A program made the position numbers and the translations under genes. This document shows, one piece after another, positions 1 through 7,240 of a stretch of 64,000 bases of DNA. The DNA is from Pseudanabaena yagii GIHE-NHR1. GTDB taxonomy: Bacteria; Cyanobacteriota; Cyanobacteriia; Pseudanabaenales; Pseudanabaenaceae. The notes below the pieces were generated by a model. The model was not told the origin of the DNA and did no database searches. It saw only the letters and a list, made by a program, of their open reading frames with translations. Each line of letters starts with the position of its first letter. Position 1 is the stretch's first letter. The stretch is from positions 310,001 to 374,000 of the forward strand of contig NZ_JAAVJL010000001.1 of assembly GCF_012863495.1 (NCBI RefSeq). Reading direction: 5' to 3'.

Positions 1-2
1 TA

Positions 3-404
3 ACTCTCTGGTTGGGCAACTATCTCCAACAACAAGTGCAAAGCGATCGCATAGATACTAATTATTTTGTGGCGATGAATAATAACCTTAATGCCCTAGT
101 GGAAGGTTTAACCAGTTGCGAACGGATTCTCAAAACGCCATTACCCATTGCCTACAGTATCTATTTAAAGCGCCTAATTTTAATTTATTGCATCGGTTTA
201 CCATTCCATTTAGTGATCGATATCCATTGGCTCACAGCGATCGCAGTTGGCTTAGTTAGCTTTATTCTGATGGGAGTAGAGCAAATTGGCAATGAAATTG
301 AGAATCCGTTTGGGCATGATTTTAATGACTTACCTATCGATGCAATTTGTGAAGGGATCACAGCCAATGTGGAACAGGCGATCGCTTTGCAGGATATAAT
401 TTAA
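3..404 (+). CDS. Bestrophin-family anion channel, C-terminal part
   Basis: The gene is cut by the left edge; the frame is open from the first bases and ends at a TAA. The visible ~133 residues include CERILKTPLPIAYSIYLKRL, a hydrophobic stretch of about 45 residues, then EQIGNEIENPFGHDFNDLPID. This matches the C-terminal part of the bestrophin/UPF0187 family: the conserved acidic E-x-x-x-E-I-E-N-P-F-G motif and the closing DLPIDAIC segment. Family members are pentameric membrane chloride or bicarbonate channels, some of which serve thylakoid ion balance or inorganic carbon supply. A P450 gene follows 27 bp downstream on the same strand. The exact ion and membrane cannot be told from this fragment. 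Confidence 0.85.
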   Translation, partial: TLWLGNYLQQQVQSDRIDTNYFVAMNNNLNALVEGLTSCERILKTPLPIAYSIYLKRLILIYCIGLPFHLVIDIHWLTAIAVGLVSFILMGVEQIGNEIENPFGHDFNDLPIDAICEGITANVEQAIALQDII

Positions 405-431
405 TCACTTAACTTAAATGATTATGAATTT

Positions 432-1997
432 ATGCCCACATTATTGAGTCCTGCAATGATTTCTCTATCTACAGTATTCCCTTACCTCTTCCCTACGACA
501 ATCATCATTATTGCAGGAATCCTGAGCTGGCAATATTGGGCAAAAAGAAAACGCTATCAATCTCTTAAAGCATTACCTTCTCCGTTAGGACACTGGTTAT
601 TAGGCAATATTCCACAAGTATTGGCAGCAGTAAAGAAAAAACAATTTTTTCAACTACTGTTTGATTGGAGTAAGCAATATGGTTCTATCTATGTTTATTG
701 GGCAGGTACGCCTGTTGTCATTTTAAGTAAGCCTTCAGTCATTGAAAGTACAGTTATTAATGGCATGAGAGATGGTAGTTTAATTCGGTCTCAAAATGCA
801 ACTCGTGCTTGGAATGATATTAGTGGCGAGATTTTACTCGGACAAAGTGGAGCAGAGTGGCAATGGCGACGCAAGGCTTGGAATCCAGAATTTAGTCCAG
901 TGGGAATTTCGGCATATATTGGTGTTGTGGAGCAAGCCTGTTCGCAAATCACCAACAAAATTAAAGCCGATGTCTCTTCAGATGCAATTCCTGTTGATCG
1001 CTTGTTTGTGGAATTGACGATGCGGGTAATTGCTAGCTTATTGTTAGGCATTCCTGTAGATAGCAAAGTTGTTAGTCCTGAAGGAGCGCCCCTCGATGTT
1101 CCCAAAGTCTACGAAGCAATGTCAGTGCTGGGCTATCGATTTCTGCGCGTCGCCACCAGTGAAAATCCTTGGATGAAATATTTGCCTACCCAATCGTCCC
1201 GTGATTATTGGGCAGCCCGACGATATATTGAACAATTTCTCACTCCTCGTGTAGACCTTGCTCTGCAACTCAGAGATCAACAGGTTAAAGATTCCAGTTC
1301 AATTTCTACTCTATTCCAAGAGTCAATGCTGGTCAAAATTACCTCTAAGGAACCTCGCTACACAAGGGAGACATTAATTGCCGAAGTAATTGAGTTAATG
1401 ATTGCTGGGACTGATACCACAGCGCATACTCTATCCTTTGCTGTTGGTGAATTAGCCGCCCACCCAGAGGTTTTCCAGAAGGCACAGGCGATCGCCGATC
1501 AGGTATGGCAAAAGCATGGAGCAATCTCTATCGAAAGTCTAAAAGAACTTAACTATATCCGCGCCATTGTTAAAGAAACCCTTCGCCTTTATTCCGTTGC
1601 ATCTGGTTCTACATCGTTACAAGCGATCAAACAAACCACCATTGAGGGAATTACTATTCCTGTAGGCACAAAAATATTTTGGTCGATGTTAGCTGCTGGC
1701 AGGGATGCTGAAACCTATGCCCAGCCTGACAAATTTTTACCAGAGCGTTGGCTCGAAGAAGGGCATGGAAGTCTTTCGCTACCGATGATTGATTTTGGAT
1801 CAGGTTCTCATCGTTGTCTCGGTGAACATTTAGCAATGTTAGAAGCAACGATTATGTTGGTGCAACTGTTACGGCAATTTGATTGGGAGTTGGTCAACGG
1901 TCGTGCATCCCTAGAAAATCTCCAACAGAACCTACTGATTTACCCTTCAGATGGTATGCCTTTGCGATTTCGCTTGAGGGAATCTATAAGCATTTAG
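432..1997 (+). CDS. Cytochrome P450 with N-terminal membrane anchor
   Basis: This 521-aa haem-thiolate monooxygenase has all P450 signatures. A hydrophobic N-terminal segment (about residues 13-31) is followed by a basic and proline-rich hinge (KALPSPLGHWLLGN), as in membrane-anchored P450s. The I-helix oxygen motif AGTDTTAHT lies near residue 325, the K-helix ExxR as ETLR near 382, and the haem-binding loop FGSGSHRCLGEH near 454-465, with Cys as axial ligand. Its substrate is not predictable from sequence; cyanobacterial P450s act on fatty acids, terpenes or carotenoids. It lies 27 bp after the bestrophin gene, and its stop overlaps the convergent DUF4336 gene's stop by about 4 bp (ATTTAG read both ways). 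An in-frame ATG 27 bp further in is a possible alternative start. Confidence 0.93.
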   Translation: MPTLLSPAMISLSTVFPYLFPTTIIIIAGILSWQYWAKRKRYQSLKALPSPLGHWLLGNIPQVLAAVKKKQFFQLLFDWSKQYGSIYVYWAGTPVVILSKPSVIESTVINGMRDGSLIRSQNATRAWNDISGEILLGQSGAEWQWRRKAWNPEFSPVGISAYIGVVEQACSQITNKIKADVSSDAIPVDRLFVELTMRVIASLLLGIPVDSKVVSPEGAPLDVPKVYEAMSVLGYRFLRVATSENPWMKYLPTQSSRDYWAARRYIEQFLTPRVDLALQLRDQQVKDSSSISTLFQESMLVKITSKEPRYTRETLIAEVIELMIAGTDTTAHTLSFAVGELAAHPEVFQKAQAIADQVWQKHGAISIESLKELNYIRAIVKETLRLYSVASGSTSLQAIKQTTIEGITIPVGTKIFWSMLAAGRDAETYAQPDKFLPERWLEEGHGSLSLPMIDFGSGSHRCLGEHLAMLEATIMLVQLLRQFDWELVNGRASLENLQQNLLIYPSDGMPLRFRLRESISI

Positions 1998-3214
1998 ACT
2001 TTGTCCTTTACTTCAAAAATAATGCGATTGCTTTGCAAAATATTATTGATTTGATTGAGAACTGCAAAATCTTCTTCAGGCAGATTTGGACTATATGATA
2101 GTTGCGGATTCTTTTCTAAAAAGCTAAAGGCTCGGCGAAAATCAGTAGGTGTTGCTGCGATCGCATTATCAAAGTGGCAAGGAACAATCCGCACAAAATT
2201 CCAGCTAGCAACCTGATCCGCCCATGCAATTACCGTTTGCGGATCGCGATTGAGAATAAGAGTTTGCAAGATTGGCGCGACGAAAATACGTCCATTGCCG
2301 CGTAGAGCCTCAAAGGACTGATACCAGTTATATTTCCAGCGAAAAGGAAATAGACCGAAAAAGGCTTTGCGCGATCGCTCTGGGGCTTTGGTAATATCTA
2401 GTAAAGCTTGGAAAAAGGAAACAGTTTCCAAAACTTGGGGACGGAAATAGAATAGAAATAGAGCCGTTCTTTGCCAACCGCGAATCCGATTCACTTCTGT
2501 ATCGACAATGGGTTCATCCGCACCATCTCTAGCATGAAATAGTAATGGATAGGGATCGATTTGTAATATTTCTGGTGGCTTTTCAGGAACAGACACGATC
2601 GTATCCGTCACTAAAAGAGTCTGCGATCGCTTATCAAATAGCGCTACTTCCGCAAATTTTCCTAAGCCCAGTTCGATCGAACCTAAAACTGCATAGTCAA
2701 ACTGATCGGCAAAGGGAACCTTTGAGCTATCTTCAGGCAACAGCGATGTGCGTCCCCAAGGTAAACCTAACCAACTAAGCGGCAAATTGAATGGGAAGCT
2801 CCATTGGTGCGGCGAGACATAAACGTGAGCCTTGGGAAACTGCCGTGCAAAGGGACCCACAAACACCTTATGCTCAATTCCTGACACTGTTGGCAAAATG
2901 ATGTATTTGACCTCGCCATGCTCGTTGACTAACTCATTAACGAGGCGAATACATTCAGGAGTCGGAGCAACGGGCGCATATACCAGCAGTCCCCCAGCCG
3001 ACAACTTTACTACCGTCATTCTGATCGGTACGACTACATAAAAAATCCCCTGAATCTGCTCGAAAGACCAGATCGCATCCTTGACAATTTCTTTGCGAAT
3101 AGTGCGTCTCTGACCATAGGGATAAAGCGGCACAACCTGCCAAAATTTCCACGACCAGTCCTTTGGGCTGCTTGGCTCATGCTCAGACTTGTGATGTGTT
3201 GCTTGGGCAGTCAT
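1994..3214 (-). CDS. DUF4336 domain protein
   Basis: The 406-aa product matches the DUF4336 family common in cyanobacteria and plants. Segments such as QGIFYVVVPIRMTVVKL, GGLLVYAPVAPTPECI and IILPTVSGIEHKVFVGPFA are typical of the family. DUF4336 proteins have a metallo-beta-lactamase-like fold, but the classical HxHxDH zinc motif is not visible, so an enzymatic role is unproven. There is no clear signal peptide or transmembrane segment. The gene converges on the P450 gene with overlapping stops. Function is unknown. Confidence 0.85.
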   Translation of the reverse strand: MTAQATHHKSEHEPSSPKDWSWKFWQVVPLYPYGQRRTIRKEIVKDAIWSFEQIQGIFYVVVPIRMTVVKLSAGGLLVYAPVAPTPECIRLVNELVNEHGEVKYIILPTVSGIEHKVFVGPFARQFPKAHVYVSPHQWSFPFNLPLSWLGLPWGRTSLLPEDSSKVPFADQFDYAVLGSIELGLGKFAEVALFDKRSQTLLVTDTIVSVPEKPPEILQIDPYPLLFHARDGADEPIVDTEVNRIRGWQRTALFLFYFRPQVLETVSFFQALLDITKAPERSRKAFFGLFPFRWKYNWYQSFEALRGNGRIFVAPILQTLILNRDPQTVIAWADQVASWNFVRIVPCHFDNAIAATPTDFRRAFSFLEKNPQLSYSPNLPEEDFAVLNQINNILQSNRIIFEVKDKV

Positions 3215-3341
3215 TAACCTCGCTCTCAGTACGCATACTATTTACAGTGCAAATATCATAATGCGATCGCTATCCCCAATCAAACTTTCATTAAATAATC
3301 GCATGTTTTGCGTGAGCTGTAAGTACGTCAGTTTAATAAAT

Positions 3342-3390
3342 CCAAAAGAAGCTGATTTGACCGCTTTGCGGTCAAATCAGCTTCTTTTGG
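3342..3390. repeat. Perfect 23-bp hairpin, apex CCGC-TTT-GCGG
   Basis: A 23-bp perfect inverted repeat with a 3-nt loop lies just 3' of tRNA-Arg (minus strand). No long T-run follows on the minus strand, so it may be a processing or spacer hairpin, or a repeat, rather than a simple terminator. Confidence 0.85.
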
Positions 3391-3396
3391 GTTTTA

Positions 3397-3468
3397 CAGG
3401 AATGGTAGGACTCGAACCTACACAGATCGATTTAGAAGATCGATGCCCCTCCATTAGGCGACATTCCC
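3397..3468 (-). tRNA. tRNA-Arg(TCT)
   Basis: This is a 72-nt cloverleaf. The acceptor GGGAATG pairs with CATTCCT (G1-U72 wobble), the D-stem GCCT pairs with GGGC, the anticodon stem TCGAT pairs with ATCGA around the loop CTTCTAA (anticodon TCT), and the T-arm is GTAGG-TTCGAGT-CCTAC. The discriminator is G and CCA is not encoded. It is the last member of the minus-strand tRNA array. Confidence 0.92.
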
Positions 3469-3472
3469 AAAT

Positions 3473-3509
3473 AAGAATAGAGAGTGGGCTTTGCCCACTC
3501 TCTATTCTT
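3473..3509. repeat. Perfect 17-bp hairpin, apex GGGC-TTT-GCCC
   Basis: A 17-bp inverted repeat with a TTT loop lies between tRNA-Arg and the 156-aa gene. Its right end overlaps that gene's stop codon by 2 bases. Confidence 0.85.
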
Positions 3510-3978
3510 AAAGTAAGCGCTTTGCTTCGCATAGCAACCCTGTTTCAGGATGAACATAAAATTCGTCATACCTTCTACCAAAACATCCATCACCAAGGTA
3601 GCGAGGTTGATATGGCTTACGGCAGGGCTTACCATCGACGATTTCGACATAGCGTTCCACATACTGCCAGAGATGCGTAACCACATGCTGTCCAGTCACA
3701 GTTCTTTGGTCAAGGCGATCACATAGTTTGCTATACACCAGATCCCAAGGTTGACTAACATGCGATCGCAAAAATCGCCGTAATGGAGCCAGATGATCGG
3801 AGAAGTATTTGGTTTTCTGTCTCACCTTGATTAAGTAGGGACTGAGTAAACCATCTTCGCTAGCTTCAAGGGTTAGGAGATCGAGTTTCTTGCGCTCACC
3901 TTTTAATCTGCGGGAGCTTTGTCTCATACCACCACGCGGACGTTCGATCACAATTTCTTCTAGGCGATGTTCGCTCAT
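3508..3978 (-). CDS. Hypothetical protein embedded in a tRNA array
   Basis: A product of about 156 aa, basic and cytoplasmic, with no signal or membrane segment; I do not recognise the family. Visible patterns are ERPRGGMRQSSRRLKGERKK near the N-terminus, FLRSHVSQPWDLVYSKLCD in the middle, and a C-terminal part rich in Tyr, Arg and Gly (GDGCFGRRYDEFYVHP). I chose ATG at 3978 because joining the sequence across the IS5-type insertion (removing the IS and one target copy) gives an in-frame TAG five codons upstream. A longer reading frame begins at 4002, but its first codons come from the IS terminal repeat and the target duplication. The IS now separates the gene from its native leader. It lies between tRNA-Thr and tRNA-Arg, all on the minus strand, so it was probably co-transcribed with the tRNA array. 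Confidence 0.6.
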   Translation of the reverse strand: MSEHRLEEIVIERPRGGMRQSSRRLKGERKKLDLLTLEASEDGLLSPYLIKVRQKTKYFSDHLAPLRRFLRSHVSQPWDLVYSKLCDRLDQRTVTGQHVVTHLWQYVERYVEIVDGKPCRKPYQPRYLGDGCFGRRYDEFYVHPETGLLCEAKRLL

Positions 3979-3989
3979 AGTCTCAAATA

Positions 3990-5044
3990 GGCTTTGTTGC
4001 ATGAATAAAAAGAAGCCAAAAGATGGAGGATCTTAGAAAATTAACGAACAACAGGAGAGGAGAGAGGTTTAGCCAGTTGAATCATGCGATTAAGAGCAGC
4101 ACATTTGATGAACAACTCAACCGCCTGATTGTCAAATTTACGAGAACATAAAGTAGCACCAAAGATTTTTTTGAAACGAAACATCGTAGTTTCTGCCAAA
4201 GAGCGCCGATGATAACCTGAGTCACGTTTCCATTTTTTACGCCCATGTTTACGGATATAACGGAGATTTTGGTCACGCGGATGTGGTGGAGCATTGGTAT
4301 TGCCATGCTGCCAGATTTTGGCATCTTTGCGCGGAGGAATCACGGCTTTAGCACCATGTTGGGCAATCTCGTCATAACAATGACGATGGTCATAAGCTCC
4401 ATCTGCGGAAACTTGAGCAATTTCAGCATCAATCGCATCGAGAATATCGGCGAGTACTTCTCCATCGTGGCAATCATTCGTGGTGACGACCGCAGCCAGT
4501 ATTTCTCCTGTTGATTCATCGGCTCCTAGGTGTAATTTGCGCCATGTCCGTCTCTTACTAATTCCATGCTGCCGTGTTTTCCATTCCCCTTCGCCGTATA
4601 CTTTGATCCCTGTCGAATCAACTACTACATGCACTGCTCCCTGTTTCGGGATTACTGGTAAGGTCACACTTAAACTTGCTGTCCGTCTTGACACGGTGCT
4701 GTGGTCTGGTACTGGTAAATCTATTCCCATCAAGGCAAATATTGACTCTAACAGTCCTTGCGTTTGTCTTCCTGCTTGCTGATATACCGCTTTGACCGTG
4801 ATAAATGTCGCTATTGCTATATCACTGTAATCTTTGGAAGCTCCCCGTTTGCCACTTAATGTTTGATTTAACCATCCTTCAATTACTTCTTCGCTCATCC
4901 AAAAAGTCAGGCTTCCTCTTTGTTTTAGCCCTGCGTTATACTCTGTCCAGTTGCGGATCTCATGTTTCTGTGTCATTTGCTGGGACTCCATCTCCTGATT
5001 TTTATCTAATTTACCTTCTCTTCCCCTTTTTATGCAACAACGCC
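3990..5044 (-). mobile_element. IS5-family (IS903-like) insertion sequence, complete
   Basis: The 1055-bp element has imperfect terminal inverted repeats: left GGCTTTGTTGCATGAATAAA, and right, read inward, GGCGTTGTTGCATAAAAAGG. A perfect 9-bp direct repeat TCTCAAATA flanks it at 3981-3989 and 5045-5053, the duplication size expected for IS903-type elements. It carries one intact transposase gene on the minus strand. The insertion point is immediately upstream of the start codon of the 156-aa gene in the tRNA array. Confidence 0.93.
4041..4991 (-). CDS. IS5-family transposase
   Basis: This 316-aa DDE transposase is intact. The N-terminal NWTEYNAGLKQRGSLTFWM is characteristic of the IS903/IS5 group. 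Catalytic residues are visible as D in HVVVDSTGIKVYG, D in SADGAYDHRHC and E in RSLAETTMFRFKK. The protein fills nearly the whole element between the terminal repeats. An internal Met six residues in (MTQKHEI) could be the true start. The intact frame, good ends and exact target duplication suggest recent insertion. Confidence 0.93.
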   Translation of the reverse strand: MESQQMTQKHEIRNWTEYNAGLKQRGSLTFWMSEEVIEGWLNQTLSGKRGASKDYSDIAIATFITVKAVYQQAGRQTQGLLESIFALMGIDLPVPDHSTVSRRTASLSVTLPVIPKQGAVHVVVDSTGIKVYGEGEWKTRQHGISKRRTWRKLHLGADESTGEILAAVVTTNDCHDGEVLADILDAIDAEIAQVSADGAYDHRHCYDEIAQHGAKAVIPPRKDAKIWQHGNTNAPPHPRDQNLRYIRKHGRKKWKRDSGYHRRSLAETTMFRFKKIFGATLCSRKFDNQAVELFIKCAALNRMIQLAKPLSSPVVR

Positions 5045-5151
5045 TCTCAAATATCTAATAACGGAATTCTGAAAGCTGATAATGAAGTAAAAAAATTTCA
5101 AGAAATCTGGTGAGTAAAAATGCAACATGATCGTTCTCCTTAATTTGTTAG

Positions 5152-5184
5152 GTAATAGAAGTCTTCTACGGAGACTTCTATTAC
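5152..5184. repeat. 13-bp hairpin, apex CTACG
   Basis: Inverted repeat GTAATAGAAGTCT/AGACTTCTATTAC with a 7-nt centre, located 3' of tRNA-Thr on the minus strand and before the protein gene of the array. Confidence 0.75.
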
Positions 5185-5191
5185 AGTTTTA

Positions 5192-5264
5192 AGCTGATGA
5201 CAGGAATTGAACCTGTAACATTCTGTTTACAAGACAGATGCTCTGCCAGTTGAGCTACACCAGC
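5192..5264 (-). tRNA. tRNA-Thr(TGT)
   Basis: 73 nt. The acceptor GCTGGTG pairs with CATCAGC, the D-arm is GCTC...GAGC, the anticodon stem TCTGT/ACAGA encloses CTTGTAA (anticodon TGT), and the T-arm is ACAGG-TTCAATT-CCTGT. The discriminator is T and CCA is not encoded. Member of the minus-strand array. Confidence 0.93.
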
Positions 5265-5274
5265 AAAAGTATTT

Positions 5275-5307
5275 TGAGATTAAGCGTGCTTTGCACGCTT
5301 AATCTCA
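5275..5307. repeat. Perfect 15-bp hairpin, apex GTGC-TTT-GCAC
   Basis: A 15-bp perfect stem with a TTT loop in the spacer between tRNA-Met and tRNA-Thr. Confidence 0.85.
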
Positions 5308-5318
5308 GTGATATTTGG

Positions 5319-5392
5319 TTGCAGAGGCAGGAGTTGAACCTGCCGATTTTGAGGTTATGAGTCTCAAGAGCCTCCCTTGCTCCATCCCTGCA
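5319..5392 (-). tRNA. tRNA with CAT anticodon (Met type unresolved), divergent
   Basis: 74 nt. The acceptor TGCAGGG pairs with CTCTGCA (U1-A72 pair), the anticodon loop is CTCATAA, and the T-arm is GCAGG-TTCAACT-CCTGC. The D-arm TGGAGC...GGCTC recalls initiator tRNA but has an extra A between acceptor and D-stem. The anticodon stem lacks the three G:C pairs of initiators and contains a mismatch. A CAT anticodon could also be modified to lysidine and read as Ile. I leave the identity open. Confidence 0.75.
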
Positions 5393-5403
5393 TAGCTTTC
5401 CCA

Positions 5404-5440
5404 ATTCAAGAAAAAATTACTTTGCAATTTTTTCTTGAAT
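5404..5440. repeat. 15-bp hairpin between tRNA-Pro and tRNA-Met
   Basis: Inverted repeat ATTCAAGAAAAAATT/AATTTTTTCTTGAAT with the centre ACTTTGC. Confidence 0.8.
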
Positions 5441-5447
5441 TACTCTC

Positions 5448-5522
5448 AGCGCTAATACCAAATCCAGTATGGGTTTTGAATAAAGAAATGGCGTAGCCAT
5501 TTCTTTATTTGGTATAAGCGCT
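5448..5522. repeat. Nested inverted repeats, apex GGC-GTA-GCC
   Basis: An inner 14-bp perfect stem (AATAAAGAAATGGC, 5479-5509) sits inside an outer 13-bp pair AGCGCTAATACCA / TGGTATAAGCGCT with one mismatch. It lies in the spacer between tRNA-Pro and tRNA-Met. Confidence 0.75.
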
Positions 5523-5525
5523 GTA

Positions 5526-5597
5526 TCCAAGTGATAGGGATTGAACCTATGACCTTCTGCTCCCAAAGCAGCCGCGCTACCTCTGCGCCACACTCGG
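5526..5597 (-). tRNA. tRNA-Pro(TGG)
   Basis: 72 nt. The acceptor CCGAGTG pairs with CACTTGG (G3-U70), the D-stem is GCGC/GCGC, the anticodon loop TTTGGGA gives TGG, and the T-arm is ATAGG-TTCAATC-CCTAT. The discriminator is A and CCA is not encoded. Confidence 0.93.
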
Positions 5598-5642
5598 TTT
5601 AATGCCACATATCCCTAAGCTGCTGTAAATGTTATGTGGCAA

Positions 5643-5715
5643 CTGCCTTGGTAGGGATTGAACCTACGACCTCTCGCTTAACAGGCGATCGCTACTACCA
5701 CTGAGCTACAAGGCA
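5643..5715 (-). tRNA. tRNA-Asn(GTT), carrying a HIP1 octamer
   Basis: 73 nt. The acceptor TGCCTTG pairs with CAAGGCA, the anticodon loop CTGTTAA gives GTT, the T-arm is GTAGG-TTCAATC-CCTAC, and the discriminator is G. The D-stem has a C13-U22 mismatch and the anticodon stem an A27-G43 mismatch. The junction of D-stem and anticodon stem reads GCGATCGC, the cyanobacterial HIP1 palindrome. It looks less constrained than a housekeeping tRNA-Asn. Confidence 0.88.
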
Positions 5716-5723
5716 ACACTGAT

Positions 5724-5758
5724 AGTTGAAGAAATTTGCTTAGCAAATTTTTTCAACT
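5724..5758. repeat. 16-bp hairpin, apex TTGC-TTA-GCAA
   Basis: Inverted repeat AGTTGAAGAAATTTGC / GCAAATTTTTTCAACT with one mismatch and a 3-nt loop, between tRNA-Phe and tRNA-Asn. Confidence 0.8.
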
Positions 5759-5762
5759 AAAA

Positions 5763-5836
5763 CCCCTTAGGTCAGAATTGAACTGACGACCTCCTGTTCT
5801 TCAGACAGGCGCTACTACCAACTGAGCTACCAAGGG
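5763..5836 (-). tRNA. tRNA-Phe(GAA)
   Basis: 74 nt. The acceptor CCCTTGG pairs with CTAAGGG, the anticodon stem CCTGT/ACAGG encloses CTGAAGA (anticodon GAA), and the T-arm is GTCAG-TTCAATT-CTGAC. As in the neighbouring tRNA-Asn, the D-arm reads GCTC...TAGC with a C13-U22 mismatch, and the discriminator is G rather than the usual A. First member of the array in transcription order; its promoter should lie between 5840 and 6000. Confidence 0.9.
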
Positions 5837-6020
5837 AAGTTTGAGCAAAGTTCATTTTATCTTTGACAAAATCAAACTTGCTGCGGATTTATCTAATGCA
5901 AATATTCAGTTGCAAATATTCAGTTTTCAAGGTGCAGAAGCTTTTGTAATTGCTTTGTAGTATATTTGTATTATATATACTACATAATTGTCAAGAGATT
6001 TCTCAAAATGTTTTTAATTG

Positions 6021-6055
6021 TCTAGAAAGGAAGCGCCAAGCGCTTCCTTTCTAGA
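6021..6055. terminator. Perfect 16-bp hairpin, apex GC-CAA-GC
   Basis: The stem TCTAGAAAGGAAGCGC pairs perfectly around a CAA loop and overlaps the stop codon (TAG at 6051-6053) of the minus-strand gene that ends here. It is the likely terminator of that gene. Confidence 0.75.
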
Positions 6056-6440
6056 AGTTCGCGAATGTTAAAGCGGACTCGCTGAGTTTCCAGAGCTTAT
6101 GCAAATAGAACTCGACGCGATCTCCTAAAGCGGTAACGAGAGTCCCTTCTTCAGCACAGAGATCGTTAGCGATCCAAGTACCACTAAAGCAGACCTCAAC
6201 ATAGCGATCGTCAACCTTATCCACGCTCAGCTTGCTCGCGATCTGATCGGACATGACGGACTTGAGTAATAACAAATCAACAACATCCGCAGTCAAGAGA
6301 AAAGCAGCGCGACTGGATTCGATATGGATCGATGAGCCAGAACGCAAACTGAGCAACATCCGATTGGTGACGAATTCCTCTAAGGAGATATCTAATTTCT
6401 CCAAGTGCAATCCAGCTTCGGTATAAGTGAGTTTCAACAT
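6051..6440 (-). CDS. Conserved cyanobacterial hypothetical protein (alr0857-like)
   Basis: A 129-aa soluble protein starting MLKLTYTEAGLHLEKL and resembling the small cyanobacterial family named after Anabaena alr0857; the name comes from memory and needs a search. It lacks signal peptide, transmembrane and known catalytic motifs and looks like a mixed alpha/beta fold. The frame extends upstream to 6533, but the extension overlaps the HNH gene and adds atypical residues, so ATG at 6440 is preferred. It lies 85 bp downstream of the HNH gene on the same strand. Function unknown. Confidence 0.75.
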   Translation of the reverse strand: MLKLTYTEAGLHLEKLDISLEEFVTNRMLLSLRSGSSIHIESSRAAFLLTADVVDLLLLKSVMSDQIASKLSVDKVDDRYVEVCFSGTWIANDLCAEEGTLVTALGDRVEFYLHKLWKLSESALTFANF

Positions 6441-6525
6441 GGTGATTGATGCTCCAGAATATATCAATCTAAGTAGGGGAGCGATTTTCAAGCTGCCGTA
6501 GGTAACTTGAAAATCGCGAGGATCG

Positions 6526-7059
6526 CTATCCACTGTTTATTTCTTGTTGCGATCGCCAGAATTGTTCCGCAAAAGCAACGGTGGGATGAACGGGTGCTTT
6601 CGGCTTAGTCCTCAAAGTCATATTTGCTTCCTGAGGAGTGCGATTGCCCTTGCGTTGATTGCAGGATTCGCAAGCAATGACAACGTTTTCCCAAGTATTC
6701 AGACCACCCTTAGAGCGAGGAATGACGTGATCGATCGTTAGTTTTTTGGTGCTACCACAATATTGGCAAGTGTGATTGTCACGGCGCAGGATTTCTCTAC
6801 GGGCAACGGGTGGAACTCGCCAAAATCGTTCTGATTTCGTCAGCGTCAGACGGATATGTTCTGGCACTTGCAGGACTAGTCTGGGGGAAACAACTTGCCA
6901 TGTTTGTTGGCTCATTAGTTCCAAGGGTTCGGCGCGACCTGTGACTAGCAAAGCGATCGCCCGTTTGATATTGATACGGCTCACTGGCAGATAGTTTTGC
7001 GAAAACACGACTACCGATTGCCTCAATACATCTGGTTCATACTGGTTAATAAGCTGCAT
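6526..7059 (-). CDS. HNH endonuclease family protein
   Basis: A 177-aa protein with a C-terminal HNH nuclease domain: zinc-binding CQYCG (about 98-102), catalytic DHVIPRSKGG (about 109-118), then N in TWENVVIACESCNQRKGNRTP with the second Cys pair. The N-terminal ~90 residues match the extension seen in widely conserved cyanobacterial HNH proteins. It is probably a metal-dependent nuclease of unknown target. ATG 7059 is preceded by a strong GAGGAG ribosome-binding site. Confidence 0.92.
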   Translation of the reverse strand: MQLINQYEPDVLRQSVVVFSQNYLPVSRINIKRAIALLVTGRAEPLELMSQQTWQVVSPRLVLQVPEHIRLTLTKSERFWRVPPVARREILRRDNHTCQYCGSTKKLTIDHVIPRSKGGLNTWENVVIACESCNQRKGNRTPQEANMTLRTKPKAPVHPTVAFAEQFWRSQQEINSG

Positions 7060-7082
7060 TGGCTTCTCCTCACGATATAGCT

Positions 7083-7174
7083 GGTTTCTTATTGCCTACG
7101 GCAAAAAGAAACCTCAAAACTCTTACTAGGATTGATTTTTGGTTTTCCAATGAGTATGCACTCATTGGAAAACC
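7083..7174. repeat. Two-hairpin repeat, TTGCCTACGGCAA / ATGAGTAT type (copy 1)
   Basis: The first hairpin GGTTTCTTATTGCC-TAC-GGCAAAAAGAAACC (7083-7112) is followed by a perfect 15-bp hairpin GGTTTTCCAATGAGT with loop ATGC (7141-7174). The inner motifs TTGCCTACGGCAAAA and ATGAGTATGCACTCAT recur in the same order at 39953-40031 with different outer arms. It sits 5' of the HNH gene. Confidence 0.7.
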
Positions 7175-7187
7175 ACTATAAAAAAAT

Positions 7188-7219
7188 GCCCCCGCTTTCT
7201 TAGGTGTGAAAGCGGGGGC
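7188..7219 (-). terminator. Rho-independent terminator
   Basis: The 12-bp stem GCCCCCGCTTTC / GAAAGCGGGGGC is followed on the minus strand by ATTTTTTT. It lies 22 bp past the stop of the small minus-strand frame at 7241-7540 and is the main support for transcription of that frame. Confidence 0.8.
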
Positions 7220-7240
7220 GAAAGACTTAATGTCTAATCG

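Noticed and set aside
3261-3680. Plus-strand frame of 139 codons
   Set aside because: It runs across tRNA-Arg, two hairpins and the antisense of the 156-aa gene; a chance frame.
5417-5608. Minus-strand 63-codon frame
   Set aside because: It covers tRNA-Pro and a hairpin; not a protein gene.
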